Source: Mesodorylaimus sp. YZB2_4 (Eukaryota; Nematoda; Enoplea; Dorylaimida; Dorylaimidae). From it: a stretch of DNA of 64,000 nucleotides. Of the stretch, positions 1 through 11,538 are shown one piece after another. Numbering within the stretch: the stretch's first letter is position 1; each line of letters begins with the position of its first letter. The position numbers and the translations under genes are program-made. The DNA is taken from assembly GCA_030248295.1 (NCBI GenBank), contig JASANH010000812.1, forward strand, positions 62,001 to 126,000, in the 5' to 3' direction. Under the pieces are notes generated by a model. The model saw only the letters and a program-made list of their open reading frames with translations. It was not told where the DNA came from and did no database searches.

Positions 1-1534
1 GCAAAGGTGTCATGACACGGACGAGAGGTACTTGAGGAAAATTTTCGGCCATTGGCGATCAAGTGACAAAAAAATTGAATGAAATGAGGGGAGAATTGTT
101 ATTCGAGCAGAATATTTCCAGTTCGAAAATTGTGGTGCTAGAATCAATTATTATAGCAAAAGGAACCGGGAATAATAAGACTGAAGGGTAAAGAGACTGA
201 CGGCTATTTATATTGGGTTGCCTAGGCCGGCACCCCTAGACGAAAATTCAGAGAATCAGGCCAGGATCAGGTTTTTTGATCTGCTTTTGGCAGACTGTTT
301 TCATCCCCAAAGAAAACTGGAATTTTGCAAGAATAAGGCAGCCCAAATCAATGACCTACCAAAAGGGCCGACGAGTAAATTATTTTTGACTGGTTGTTAC
401 GTATCTTTCTCGAATAAGTAAATAAGAACAAAACACATAGACAGGCCAACACAAATCTAGAAATCAAGCACGCGAAAACACGGAAAAACTCGTTTTGGGA
501 TCCAAACAGAATTAAAATTTTGAATTTGCCTGGATACCACGCGCGCACACTTTCGAGTCGTTTTACGGTAAAGTATAGTTTCAGGTATAATTTCAAAATT
601 GTTAGAGATGTTTAGTCAGGATGTAGTCGAATCTGGAAATTAAAATATCTAGATTTGAAAGAATTCGTGAAAATTGTGTCGCTGGTTTTTCCTGGACAAA
701 ACGTAAGCAGGCACTGTTTGTAAAAGGGGCGTGGCTATGTGATTTAGTAGCCAATCAGAGCGTAGATCGATATGCAGGACCAGAATTCGTGTTTTCATCG
801 TAATTATCATTTTTTGTGCAAAATAATTGCAGCAGACACAGGCGAAAAGTGATTTTTCCACTTCTGCTACTGGATGATTTTCTCTTATCCGACAGGGCGC
901 AAGAATAAGTACACGAGCACTATAATGTAAAGTAACAAGCGGACGTACCATGGTGGCATAAAATACATTAGTCCCAATATCATATCACTGGTGTTACTTT
1001 GATGGTTTGTGTGATCGATTTGTTGATCCTGATAATTTATTGATTGATCAGGTTTTTCATCAGAAATTTGGCTTTGTCGTACATTTCCTCGTTCCATTTC
1101 GACACTGTCTTGGTTCTTGAATTGGTAGGTCGGGCGCAGGTTGACAGGAGAAAGACGAAGAAATAAATAGAGAAAAGAAAAGTTTGTGCTGGATCTGTTA
1201 CTCAAAAAAATCAATTTTCGGGGTGGTCATGGATTCTTTTCAATCGTGTGCTCTTGACGACCAGGACTTTTATAGGTAGCTTAGTAGAACATTTTTGTGC
1301 TGGTGAAAGAACGTTTTGACTGGCAAACGACTTCGGCGAGCCTCATCTGGCAGTGAGGGCGCCCAGGAGCAGTACAAATTTATACTGCAGAATAGCAGCC
1401 CTCAACAATGCATATTGTGGTGCTCAGAGCGAAAACAGGGCCATTTTGTGGTCATCTGCATGTGTCTTTGTGATCAAACGAGGGCCTGGAGGCATGTGCT
1501 AACATAAGTGCCACTAGCGCCTATAACAGCACCA
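1..1534. other. Non-coding stretch, no gene recognised
   Basis: Only short unsupported reading frames on both strands, no splice-linked family resemblance. I see nothing else that I can name here. Confidence 0.5.
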
Positions 1535-1661
1535 GGGGCCAGTTTCACAATCGCCTAGGACATGTCCTAAATATTAGGACACCGTAAGTCCTATCTTACA
1601 TCATTGCGATTTGATCGTCCTAACTGTAGGATATGTTTTAGCTGATTGCGAAACTATCCCC
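1535..1661 (+). mobile_element. 127-bp foldback MITE, copy 1
   Basis: Begins GGGGCCAGTTTCACAATCGC and ends with its imperfect reverse complement closing in CCCC. A second copy of identical length lies in opposite orientation at 22133-22259 and matches along the whole length. In both copies the bases just before the left end read AGCACCA, so the true end may lie a few bases further out. It has no coding capacity. The superfamily is not clear because no target duplication is evident. Confidence 0.8.
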
Positions 1662-1677
1662 AATCCAGTATCTGTTT

Positions 1678-1849
1678 CCGGGTCGTGGCTTAGCGGTTCA
1701 GGCCTTTGGCGTACGCGCTGGGCGCGCACTTAGAGGGGAGGGTTCGACTCCCGCCTGGGTAAAAATGATTGTCAAATATGTGTTACTCAGCCCACGAGAG
1801 CGCTGTATAGTGCTTGGCTATGGATAAAGTATGACACGACATGACATCC
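1678..1849 (+). mobile_element. tRNA-derived SINE with CATGA-type tail
   Basis: The head resembles a tRNA gene: box A-like TGGCTTAGCGG and box B GGTTCGACTCC, about 60 bases apart. It is followed by a unique body and a tail of ATGACA/CATGA pentamers. A second copy in opposite orientation at about 16450-16636 has the same head, body and an expanded pentamer tail. That repetition marks it as a SINE, not a functional tRNA gene. Confidence 0.75.
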
Positions 1850-1998
1850 CTGATAACGTGTTAAAAGTCAAAAAGCAGAGTTCGACCCTGAGGACAGCAG
1901 ATTTTAGTGTCCTTCATTTGTGTTGATCGATCAACAGATTAGATAGTTCCAAATATGGTAAAGGCAGTCTCTGGGGGATGAGATTGTGCCCAGAATAC

Positions 1999-2594
1999 CT
2001 TTGATTTCAATTTATTCTTAACATGTAATAAATTTGTTTCAGTAAGTTTCCCCACCCAGTAATAACAAAATAATTCAAGTACATGAGACGTCGAAAATCG
2101 CTGAAAGCCCAGATTTCCTGGCGAATAGTCAGCGAGCGTGTGAAAACGTGCGTGGGAAGATGAGAATATGACCTTGGCACCCATGGAATCTCGACTATTT
2201 CATGCCGTTTACATTTTTGCCAATAGAGCAATCCTTAGTCCAAGTTCTTATTATTCATCTGGCTCCTATTACCATTTCAAAAGATATGTTCAAGCTACAA
2301 TAGAAACGGACTTAATAATTTTTCAATCGAAATATTGAAGCTGCCATTTACTGGGTCTCGCCGGCTGCGCTTGTATGGCGCGGACTCTTTGGCACAGAGT
2401 TTTGTAATCGAAATAAAGGTGTGTGAAAGTTGGATGCGCCTGTTTATGCATGAGTCTTTGAACCAATATGCGAGTATTTATTTAAGGTGTCGGCGATGGG
2501 TCCCCAGAGCACTCCTGCCTTTGGTCGTCAGCGGTCGAGTTCACTGTCGTGCCCGCCTCCATTTTGTCCCATCGATTTGTGGCTTTGAGTAAGT
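1999..2594 (+). promoter_or_regulatory. Tectonin promoter/first-exon cassette, copy A
   Basis: About 600 bp that recur upstream of every tectonin copy here (B at 6120-6950, C split at 13430-13870 and 15918-16270, D split at 16860-17119 and 17964-18154). It contains an A/T box TATTTATTTAAGG at 2475-2487, then a conserved stretch ending in a splice donor (GTAAGT at 2589). I infer a core promoter plus a non-coding first exon that splices to the acceptor at 4029-4030 just before tectonin gene 1. The alternative is a dispersed repeat that merely travels with the genes. Confidence 0.55.
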
Positions 2595-2667
2595 TTTCGA
2601 TTTCTACAGTAGGCATCCTATTTTATCAGTGGCAACAGCCGACTGGCACCCGCATTGCTTGAGCCAG

Positions 2668-2945
2668 CAGCTCTGACTGGGAGGCCGCAGTTCTGTTCTG
2701 GCTGAAGACGGGTTTAGTAAACCTATTCGCAGAGTGGGATCCAGTCTTTGAGCCCGATTTAGTGAGTATCATCCTGGGACGCTGGTGCTGGCACAGGATG
2801 CCCTCGTGTGGAGACGCACTGAGGTAAGCTGCCGTGAGAGCTTGTCACCTCACGGGCTCGCTTATCATATCAGGACTGCTTGCAAAACGGATGGCAAGTC
2901 CCGTGGGGCAACCACGGCGGTACGGGGCTAACCCACAAAAATTAA
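2668..2945 (+). repeat. Dispersed repeat, probable second SINE family
   Basis: About 280 bp. Begins CTGACTGGGAGG and closes with a segment containing CGCTTATCATATCAGGACTG and GGCAAGTCCCGTGG. Matching segments recur, interrupted, at about 38160-39110. In that copy the head carries a box A-like GGCTAAGCTGATTAAGG and a box B-like GGTTCTATTCC, which suggests a tRNA-derived SINE. It lies in the putative 5'-UTR intron of tectonin gene 1. The rest of that intron to 4030 shows nothing I recognise. Confidence 0.5.
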
Positions 2946-4044
2946 AAAAACAGCCCACTGGCATAGCTGATGATAAGGTTGCGGTAATGTTGGGTTTGCA
3001 TAACTAATTTCAGTTACATAATATGCAAAATACAATGTAAAATCATCTCTGCCCGATATTGTCGCGTGGCATCACAGAACTTGAAAATTCACAAGTATTT
3101 GAGCATAGTGTAGTTAAGCTTCCCCTCGGTTTGATTGCTCCCTGCTATCTACTGTGGTTTTTTCTGATAATATGGACAGAATTAGAGGGTTCAAAACTAG
3201 TAAGCAAAAAGAGGCAGAAGACGGGAAACATAATCTATACGAGTCCGTATCCCCCTCGTTTAGTCCCCCTCTAGTTAACCACACTCTCCCGTTTGGTTCA
3301 AAATCCCTGTGCCCCTCAAATAGTCTACCCGGGGCGGTGCTGGGCGCAGATATATTACGAGAGTAACGCAAAAATGAGAGATGCATTTTTATTTTCTCGC
3401 ATATCCAGACCCTCAGGGCCATTTGAAATGATAATTTTTATGGATTATTACTTGAAAGACTATCAAAAGTCAACCTGGACTTTTGGTCACTCTTACTTAA
3501 GACATATTACCAATTATCTATGGTCCTCCCATGAATATGCAGTTGATAGTTCCATGAAAAATCTGAAGTCCCAGCGTTTTTGATAGCGTTGAGTATTTAC
3601 AGACTTGGAGAGATATACAGTATGTGAGATACAGTTCAGGTACTGATGTTAACTGCAGAAATTCTGAAGCATACCAGACCTCTTGTAGTGACTTATGAAA
3701 CATCAACCGGACTGGATGACTGCCACTTGTGCCTGTCGATGGGCGCACTGACAGCTCGAGAGCACATGTTACACTGTCGTAAGAGGCACTGAAAGGAAAG
3801 TGGAAAGTGCCAAGCAGATCCATACTTCCCAACCAGCACTAATTCCCACTGTGGTTCCTTGTGGATTCCTAGCATAGATCCGAGGGGCGTCTAAGCAGAG
3901 GATACACGGAACCACAAGCAAACCACGATGGGATTCTCAGAATTAGGAATTTCGGGCAAGGCAAAACAATGACATTTTTTCTGATTTCTCAGACTTCCCC
4001 TTTTTTGACTAAAACCAATGACGATTTCAGGTGTTCGACTAGAA

Positions 4045-4845
4045 ATGCTGCTTCTAAAATTTCTCATCTTTTCTTGCACCATCAGCATTATTGGTGCGGG
4101 CGGGGGTGGGCTAATGATTCAACCGAAAGCCAAAATGAGTTCGCAGGAAGAGGCGGAGAGAATCGCTGCTTGGAATCCGAGATACAAAACGTATGTGGGT
4201 CCTGGCGGCGCATTTAAAGTATCAGCCAAGGGCAATGAATTGTGGGCCATCGACGCCTATAATTCTTTATGGCAATGGGTCGATAACGATTGGGTTCATT
4301 ACCCGGGCGTTGCAAACAGTATTTCCGTTGCCTCCGATGGTTACATTTGGGTGTCTGATTCAAATCACCTGATTTGGAGAAGGGATGAAAAGGCGAACTG
4401 GGTTCAGATAACGGGTCGAGTACATCAAATCAGCGCCGCGTCCAAGGATTACGCAGCGGGTATCGCAGCGGACCAAGTGTGGGTCTATCGCAACGGTACG
4501 TGGAGCAACCCTGGCGCTGGCCAACTGTATGTGGCTTTGGGTGAAAGCGATGAGATGTGGTTGATCAGAACTGACCAATCAATTTGGCGGAAAGAGGGCA
4601 ACGGTTGGGCTAAAAAACCAGGCTCTGGTGTCATGATCGATGTGCAAGGCCCGAATCGCGTGGCCCTGTTAAACGGCACTGGTGACGTGTTTTTGTGGAA
4701 AGGCAGCGATTGGGAATGGGTCATGGGAGGTGTCAAAAGTGTCAGCGTCACCATAGATTGCGTCTATTATGTCACTGGCAAATTCGGGGAGCGGAAAAAC
4801 GGTGCAGTTAAAAGGTGGTGCCCGTATGATTGGAGGAATAATTGA
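4045..4845 (+). CDS. Secreted tectonin-domain protein 1
   Basis: Predicted secreted beta-propeller lectin-like protein of 266 aa. Residues 1-18 form a hydrophobic signal peptide. The rest is built of tectonin-type repeats of about 35 residues with recurring Trp, W-x-x-x-PG and ELWAI/GYIWV strands, ending in a Cys-containing tail (C239 and C259, probably a disulfide) with terminal WCPYDWRNN. Tectonin propellers in other animals bind sugars or lipopolysaccharide in innate defence or egg coats; that role is inference here. I start at 4045, not at the in-frame ATG at 4018, because a clear acceptor (GATTTCAG, ending 4030) lies between them and the paralogues start with the same MLLLKFL/MPLLKYL signal. 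It differs from gene 2 by about 20 extra residues (QPKAKMSSQEEAERI) after the signal. A polyadenylation signal AATAAA is at 4990-4995. Confidence 0.85.
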   Translation: MLLLKFLIFSCTISIIGAGGGGLMIQPKAKMSSQEEAERIAAWNPRYKTYVGPGGAFKVSAKGNELWAIDAYNSLWQWVDNDWVHYPGVANSISVASDGYIWVSDSNHLIWRRDEKANWVQITGRVHQISAASKDYAAGIAADQVWVYRNGTWSNPGAGQLYVALGESDEMWLIRTDQSIWRKEGNGWAKKPGSGVMIDVQGPNRVALLNGTGDVFLWKGSDWEWVMGGVKSVSVTIDCVYYVTGKFGERKNGAVKRWCPYDWRNN

Positions 4846-4849
4846 AGGA

Positions 4850-6119
4850 AAAAAGGCGAAATAAAAGCAAGGAAGGCTTGAAAAGTTTTAAACTGTGACA
4901 TCGAATTTCGAAGGCGAGCATAAAATGATAGTATTTATACAATATACAGAACATGCAATTAAAGTGAAGAATACAATATAATGGGGAAAAATAAAGTTTT
5001 TTTCCGCAAACTTTGAACGAGTTTTTTGCATTTTTCAATCAAGTGTCATGCGTCTTTGTTTTTTTTTAAAGAACTCATTAGTCATTACACTTATCTGCTA
5101 ACAGCTGCGGCATGCTGATCAGATAGAGAGGCTGTGTTTACGCGCCCTCACTTGTCAGGGGTGACGAAACGCAGAAGTGATGACACAAAATGTCGAACAA
5201 GAAAACCTCTTACGTCCTACTTTGAGAAAAATTTTGCGCGACAAACAAATTAACGCAAACTTTTTAGTAGATTATATGTACAGTATGTGTAGGGGACTTT
5301 AAGGATTTTGCGACGCTGATAGAAGCTACGGGTAAATTCCTGTCCTTTTTTGGGACTAGTTTCGGTGGACCGACTCATGAACGTTAGGAAGTAAAATCTT
5401 ATGGACGCGCGAAGCTCAAAGCGCGCGAATTAATGCTCTTGACCTGCTAATTGTACGATTCGTGCATCAATAGCTGCATACTCAGCAGCTACTGTATTCG
5501 GTTGGCAGTTTCATCAGTACTAAAGGCACAATCCGCCGCAAATCGGATCCACAGTCACGAAGTATAATTGGACTGTGATGGCTCTCGAATGCTTCAAGGA
5601 CAAAAATTCTTGGGGATGCGATCAGAAGACGTGTAAGGGAAGAGCAGGCGACAGTTGCTAAATCATGCGAGCCACTTTCACCGATTATCACTAATAATTA
5701 TTGGTTTTTCTGTACGTGTGCTCTTCTTTGCGTCCCCGAGCATTTTTATCCTAGAGATATAGAAAATTTCCTAAAAAAATATTAGTGCCAGTTATGGTTG
5801 AGCTTACTGTATGCTTCTTTCCGACTGAGCAAAAATCAGAAGTTGGATAATGCTGCTTCAAGCTAATGGCTGACAAAAGATGCAACAAGCCAAAGAAAAG
5901 GCCCCATCTGCACATTGGGAGAGTTTCTCCTATTGTTCACAAGATGGCCCATTATCTGGGCACTAGACTAGACGTCTTAACCCTCCTGACAGTCAATCAG
6001 GTGCTTCTGGGTCCGTGTCACCCGCATTACGGAAGAGAACTCCTATACATACTGTAAATTAAATTTAAGTGAAAGCGAGGTTATTTCAGAATTTTTGTCG
6101 CTATTCAAGCTCCTATGCT
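4850..6119. other. Intergenic, nothing recognised
   Basis: After the 3' end of tectonin gene 1 there is about 1.2 kb with only short unsupported frames and no repeat that I could match elsewhere in the window. Confidence 0.4.
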
Positions 6120-6950
6120 GTGACAAACCTAACTAAACTATAGGCTCGCGATCAGTTGCGAGGCGTCAGCTGCCAGGGCCTAAGTTGGAAGCTGAAGCAC
6201 CTAATTTGTTATGTGTTTGTTAAAAAAAGCTAGTCGTGCACACCACTGCCACTGTCAAGCTAACAGGTTGGAAGCTTGAAAAGCTGGGGTGGGGAGTTCG
6301 GACAGCCTTGTCTGAAAGAGTAACCCCATAGGTGCCTGGGCAAGTGCGAAACTACCTTTGATTTCATTTTATTCGTAATATGTAATAAATTTGTTTCAGT
6401 AACTTTTCCCACCCAGAAATATCAAAATAATTCAAGTACATGAGACGTCGAAAATCGCTGAAAGCCTAGATTTCCTGGCGAATAGTCAGCGAGCGTGTGA
6501 AAACGTGTGTGGGAAGATGAGAATATGACCTTGGCACCCATGGAATCTCGACTATTTCATGCCGTTTACATTTTTGCCAATAGAGCATTCCTTAGTCCAA
6601 ATTCTTATTATTCATCTGGCTCCTATTACCATTTGAAAAGATATGTTTAAGCTACAATGGAAACGGACTTTATAATTTTCAATCGAAATATTGAAGCTGC
6701 CATTTACTGGGTCTCGCCGGCTGCGGTTGTATGGCGCGGATTCTTTGGCACAGAGTTTTGTAATGAAAATGAGTGTGTGTGAAAGTTGGATGCGCCTGTT
6801 TATGCATGAGTCTTTGAACCAATATGCGAGTATTTATTTAAGGTGTCGGCGATGGATCCCCAGAGCACTCCTGTCTTTGGTCGTCAGCAGTCGAGTTCAC
6901 TGTCGTGCCGGCCCCCATTTTGTCCCATCGACTTGAGGCTTTGAGTAAGT
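6120..6950 (+). promoter_or_regulatory. Tectonin promoter/first-exon cassette, copy B
   Basis: Near-identical to cassette A over its last 600 bp, with TATTTATTTAAGG at 6831-6843 and a donor GTAAGT at 6945. The homology with cassette C extends further left, to a segment containing GTCGTGCACACCA and TTGGAAGCTTGAAAAGC near 6230-6285. It lies about 750 bp before tectonin gene 2. Same inferred role as copy A. Confidence 0.55.
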
Positions 6951-7704
6951 TTTTGAGTTCTATAGTAGGACGTTCTCATCAGTGGCAACAGCCCGATGAC
7001 ACATCTCAGTTGGGTCAACCTGGTTATTGTGGTCCATGCAGGAAACCATGTGGACTTCTGTCTGTTGATGATCATTTGGCTTCACGGCACTCGACAAACT
7101 TACGATTAGATCCAATTCAGTATGCTGACGAAGAGATCCTGCTTAGTCATTTTGTTCAGGCTGTCCAAATGCACTTGCGCAATCTTTGATATGCTGCGCA
7201 TCTGGCGTGAAAGACGCAAGCTTTGAGATTTGTATCTGGACTTTAGTCCTCCTCATCTCGGACCACCCGGGTGCACTGATCGCACTTTTCCCCGACCATT
7301 AGCTATTTCGAGCTTAAAACAGACTTTTGCAAAAGAACAGGGTGTTCTGGGTATAAAAGGAAGGTGCCAAGACAAAAAAGCTGAAGGAGGCTGAAGATGA
7401 GTGATGGAATCTGAATCTAAGTGGTCGATAAGATAACATTTCCGGGTCTGTAGATTTCTTGAAGAAACCTGACAAATTCAGTGACTGTTGGTAACTGTCA
7501 CAAAAGACGATGAATGTGGAGGGAGGCTTGAGCACCAATAGTTTACGACACTACAGCCACAGACTCACAATCAGAGTAAATAGACAAGGCACAACTTATT
7601 ATTTGACCTAGAAGTTTAAAATGATTTTGTAAATTGTTTCTTCGTGTATACTTAAAAAAGCAAACAAACCGATATTTTTAGTTTTTAAGGTTCATTCAGC
7701 AAAA

Positions 7705-8445
7705 ATGCCGCTGCTGAAATATCTCGTTTTTTATACAAGCATCATAAGCATAAGTGGCTACGATGCAAGATGGAGATCGTATCCTGGTCCTGGGGGTGCA
7801 ATGCAAGTGGCAGCCAAGGGCAATGAATTGTGGGCCATCAACGCCTACAATGTTCTTTGGCGTTATGAGAGTGACGAGAATTGGGAGCAAGTCCCAGGCG
7901 TTTCAATCAGTGTTGGCGCAAGCCCTGATGGTTACACTTGGGTGATCAATTCAAATCAACTGATTATAAGAAAGGATGACAAGTTAAAGTGGATACAAAT
8001 ACCTGGTTACTTAGTGCAAGTTAGTGCAGCGTCGAAGGATGTGGCTGCGGGTGTCAACGCGCAGGGCATGGTTTGTGTCCATCGCAACGGAACGTGGAGC
8101 TACCCTGGCACGACTACTGACGGAGTTTGGGTGTCAATTGGCCAAAGCGATGAGATTTGGTTGGTCAAGAGAGATCAAACCATTTGGCGATGGGAAGGTG
8201 ACGCGTGGGCTAAAAAACCAGGCTCTGGTGTCGCGATCGATGTGCAAGGCCCGAATCGTATGGCCCTGTTGAACGGCACTGGAGACGTGTTTCTGTGGAA
8301 AAGCTACAAATGGGAATGGGTCATGGGTGGCGTAAAAAGTGTCAGCGTCACCAGCGATTGCGTCTACTATATCGTTGGGAAAATTGGTGAAAAAAAAGAT
8401 GGCCTGATTAAGAGATGGTGCCCGTATGATTGGAGGAATAATTGA
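7705..8445 (+). CDS. Secreted tectonin-domain protein 2
   Basis: Predicted secreted tectonin-repeat protein of 246 aa, paralogous to gene 1. The signal peptide spans roughly residues 1-18. The repeat core begins at RWRSYPGPGG without the spacer seen in gene 1. The C-terminal half is nearly the same as gene 1 (KKPGSGV, IDVQGPNR, NGTGDVFLWK) and ends in the same WCPYDWRNN, with the Cys pair at 219 and 239. The start is fixed by an acceptor ATTCAG six bases upstream of the ATG. AATAAA lies at 8561-8566. It sits downstream of cassette B in the same orientation, so it is a tandem duplicate with its own copy of the upstream module. Ligand unknown. Confidence 0.85.
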   Translation: MPLLKYLVFYTSIISISGYDARWRSYPGPGGAMQVAAKGNELWAINAYNVLWRYESDENWEQVPGVSISVGASPDGYTWVINSNQLIIRKDDKLKWIQIPGYLVQVSAASKDVAAGVNAQGMVCVHRNGTWSYPGTTTDGVWVSIGQSDEIWLVKRDQTIWRWEGDAWAKKPGSGVAIDVQGPNRMALLNGTGDVFLWKSYKWEWVMGGVKSVSVTSDCVYYIVGKIGEKKDGLIKRWCPYDWRNN

Positions 8446-8569
8446 AGGAGCAAAGGCGAAGTGAAACGATGCGAAAATATGAATTTTTTTATTGTGACAC
8501 CGAATCACAAAGACGCGTATAAAATATACAGTATATGCAATGAAAGGGAACAATATGCTAAATAAAAAA

Positions 8570-10014
8570 AATTTTCGTTCGGAAAGACACATATAGCTCC
8601 TGCTATATACATATAGTCCTGCTCTTACTTTTTGTACTTCCAGCTCTGCGAGTGGAAGCACAAAAAGTAAGAGCAGGACCGACCAACCGCTCTGGTAGGA
8701 AGGAAGCACAAGAGAAAGTGGAGCCTTGAGAAACCAAATAAAGACTATACGATGGGGTCGATGACTGGAACGCACAATAAGTCGGCAGGAAGAGCTCTCA
8801 GCAAATACAGATATAAAGTACATGTGAAACTGGATCATGTAGGGCAAAGGTTCAGGTATGTTTGGCTGCGCGCAAAATGAAGGGACAGATGACTTGATAG
8901 CTGGTGGGTCTGGATGGGCGACCTCGCAGTGGCATGAACGTGAAAAGAACGAGCACGTTTCTTGTTTTTTCTTGCTACAAAAGCATAAAAGAGACTGAGT
9001 TCAGATTTGTCAGACCAAGATTTATAAAAGTGGAAGATTCAAAGCAACAATGGATTGACAACAGACCGACGGGTTGCATCTTGGATCTTGGATGCGTGGC
9101 CCACTCGTGGTCTGTCCTCCACGCTCACTATTGGTGCGCGGGCGCATGTTCGACTCGCGGCCAGATATATCATTCCTTGTGTAATGGGTTCCACCCTCCC
9201 TGAGTGCGCTTGCGTTTGGCGAAGCGGAAAAAAAGAAACAGGGCCATAAAAGTAGACTTTACTGTAGACACGACAATAGATCTCGCACACACACTTTATG
9301 AATGCGGAATAGTTTTTGTAAATGACGTCGGTTTTTCTTTTTGACGTTGACTTTGACGCGAACCCCAGAAAATTTTCAACTTCGACATTGACTCTGACAG
9401 GGGGTTCAAAATTTTTTTGACTCTGACTTTGACTTTGACAGGGCAGAAAAGCTCGATCTTGACATCGACTCAAGATTGACCTTTTTAAAAAAATTTTCTC
9501 AAAGGCTCTGTGGACAAGCCGCCCTGTCCCACCAGGTGTCTCACATGTCGCCCGCCTCTTCACAGCCTTGGCAAAATGCTGGGGGCGGAGGTAAGCGATG
9601 GCCGAGCCTGCCTGGCATGTCAAAATACAGAATGCCCAAGAGCCGCAATATCCAGGCCGAACAATCTTTAGCTGCACATGCGCGCAGTGTAAAGCCGAGA
9701 CAACGCGACTACAACACTCCGTGCGAGAATGCAACTTATTCTGTTAGCCGTGAACTCAAGTGCTTCTTATCAGCTAACTAAAGAACTAGTGGAAATCAGG
9801 TAGCAAAAATACAGTCAGTAACATATCTTGATTTACAAGGAGCGAAGTCCAAAGGTTGACAAAGTACCATTGCTTAAGATTGTTCAAAAGATTTAAAAGT
9901 TCTGAAATACAGTATTAATTTTTCAAGAAGAGAACTCGTTGAAAGACGGCGGTTCAAATGTTTAGAGCGACCAGTAGACACCTTCAAAGAGAGCCTTTCC
10001 CAGAGCAGTAGTTA
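8570..10014. repeat. Non-coding stretch with simple repeats
   Basis: Contains an inverted pair of the 22-base type CAAAAAGTAAGAGCAGGAC around 8615-8680, and a run of TTGAC/TTTGAC-type short repeats at about 9330-9475 that resembles the array at 22838-23100. A B-box-like GTTCGACTCGCGGCCAG at about 9149 recurs in reverse at about 15614-15632, probably SINE remnants. Long frames here have no family resemblance. Confidence 0.4.
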
Positions 10015-11375
10015 AACCGACGATGTTCTATTTCAAGTAACTGATATGTACAAGCCAGGTGAACACACAATTAACCAATGCTGACACTTGATAACAGCCG
10101 CCACTCAGGTACAGGTCATGGGCGCGCAATTCAAGTACAAGAGCTGAGGTTCCAGGTGCTTCTATACTGGCAGATACACCACAGTCCAAATACACTGTAC
10201 AGAGAGCATGGGCACAAGTGACCAGATACCTATGCGCCTCAGAGTCGGTATGTACACGCTGACACAGTATGTATCTCACTGTCAGTTTCCCACACTTCAC
10301 CATTGAACATATACCCAACCCCCCAAGCCCTAATTTTCTCTCATGACCCCCCTCACTTTAGTTCTGTTTAATCAATGCAGCAGCATCGAGTACGCTTACT
10401 TGAGACACACGATAGTCATTTTTTTGCAATAATTTCTCACTTTTCCCCTCATTCTCATCTGAAACTCCCTGAATTCTTCTCTCATTAATTTGCTAAACCA
10501 TAAATAGAAAAAGAAATTGAAGGATCTGCTTGAACATTCGGCTGAATCACAAATAAACCCGCCCACGTTCAGTGCAAACCACCCTGTCAGACAATTCTGA
10601 CAAGCCATTCGATAGATGTTAGTGCTGGCCATGATACAGTAGCCCAGCTGGTTCAATAAAAATAAAAGATCCAAAATCAGAATCAGAGAAATAGTCGAGT
10701 TGACCTCGCCCTTCTTTTGCTGCTGCTGGATGAGGATTGGTTTCATGGACCGTGCATCTGTCGACAAGTGACTCATGGACTTGGGATTCGGTCTACGCAT
10801 TACGTTTGCAGCTCCGACGATCGAATCCAAAGGTGATACAGGCTTGGAAATTTTGATCACTGGCTTAGGAGTAACAGTCGTTTTGCTTTTGGATCGGCGC
10901 AAAATAGTAGATACGATCTATTGTAAAAATACCATAAGCAGGGTGGCCAGACATGGGAATGCCATGTCTGTGACCATGCCCACGTACATGGACACTTGGT
11001 CGAAACGTGCCGGAAACCAGGGCGGTGCCACTCGTCGAACAGCCACGTCTCGAGCAGCGTATCGAACGCGGAATAAGCTGACCAGGGCGATGGCAGTGCC
11101 ACCAATAATGTGCACCTTGCTCCTAAATTGCTTTGAAAAGATTTTGTGAGGCCATCCAAGTGCAACGTAACGTTCTGCAGTCAGTGCCAATGCGCACAGA
11201 TCAGAGGCGAAGGAGCATGAAAATGTGAGTGCGTGGCATAGGACAAAGAACCAAGTGGAGTCATCGCCCCATCTTGACCAGATGTAAGTCAAGCAAAAGA
11301 TTAAATCCAAAATTGATATTAAAAACATGAAGACAAAAAATGATGTCTTTTCTGTGCAAAGTTTTTTCCAAATTG
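10015..11375 (-). pseudogene. Truncated GPCR paralogue (pseudogene)
   Basis: A duplicated copy of the receptor gene at 23555-24637, plus about 370 bp of its 3' flank. Coding homology runs from the stop at 10396 up to 11375, where it ends abruptly at the codons for I-W-K-K-L at the end of TM1. The N-terminus and TM1 are absent. At the TM5/third-loop border an in-frame TAG (10917-10919 region, after MVFLQ) replaces coding codons of the paralogue, in the same frame on both sides. So the copy lacks its start and carries a nonsense codon. The remainder is well conserved (ERY motif, TM6-TM7), so the loss looks recent. Confidence 0.85.
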
Positions 11376-11484
11376 CGCGGAGACATCAAAACTGGCGAGT
11401 GGACTGATCAAGAAGACAAGTCGTTGATGGAAGGCTTGGAGAAATACGGCTTCGGAAAGTGGCGGAAAGCGGAAAGTGGACATT
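11376..11484 (+). pseudogene. Fragment resembling a SANT/Myb DNA-binding domain
   Basis: Starts exactly at the breakpoint of the GPCR pseudogene. The plus strand reads GEWTDQEDKSLMEGLEKYG followed by FGKWRKAE, then a stop. The spacing W-x2-x-ED-x2-L-x6-YG-x-G-x-W is that of the first two helices of a SANT/Myb repeat. Whether it belongs to a host gene fragment or to the neighbouring LINE is unclear; its frame differs from the LINE frame that begins at 11539. Confidence 0.45.
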
Positions 11485-11538
11485 GAGAGCCACGGTACGA
11501 AAGGCGGTGCTGCGAATGGTTGGTGAAACTGGTTTTAT

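Noticed and set aside
1678-1765. Possible functional tRNA gene
   Set aside because: Head, body and tail are shared with a second copy at 16450-16636 and the arms do not fold cleanly, so it is a SINE.
4018-4044. In-frame ATG nine codons upstream of tectonin gene 1
   Set aside because: A splice acceptor lies between it and the signal peptide; the paralogues start at the later Met.
8134-8847. 237-aa frame on the minus strand
   Set aside because: It overlaps tectonin gene 2 antisense, has no family resemblance, and ends in non-coding flank.
9039-9734. 231-aa frame on the minus strand
   Set aside because: Low-complexity pieces from short repeats and a SINE-like B box. No domain pattern and no splice support.
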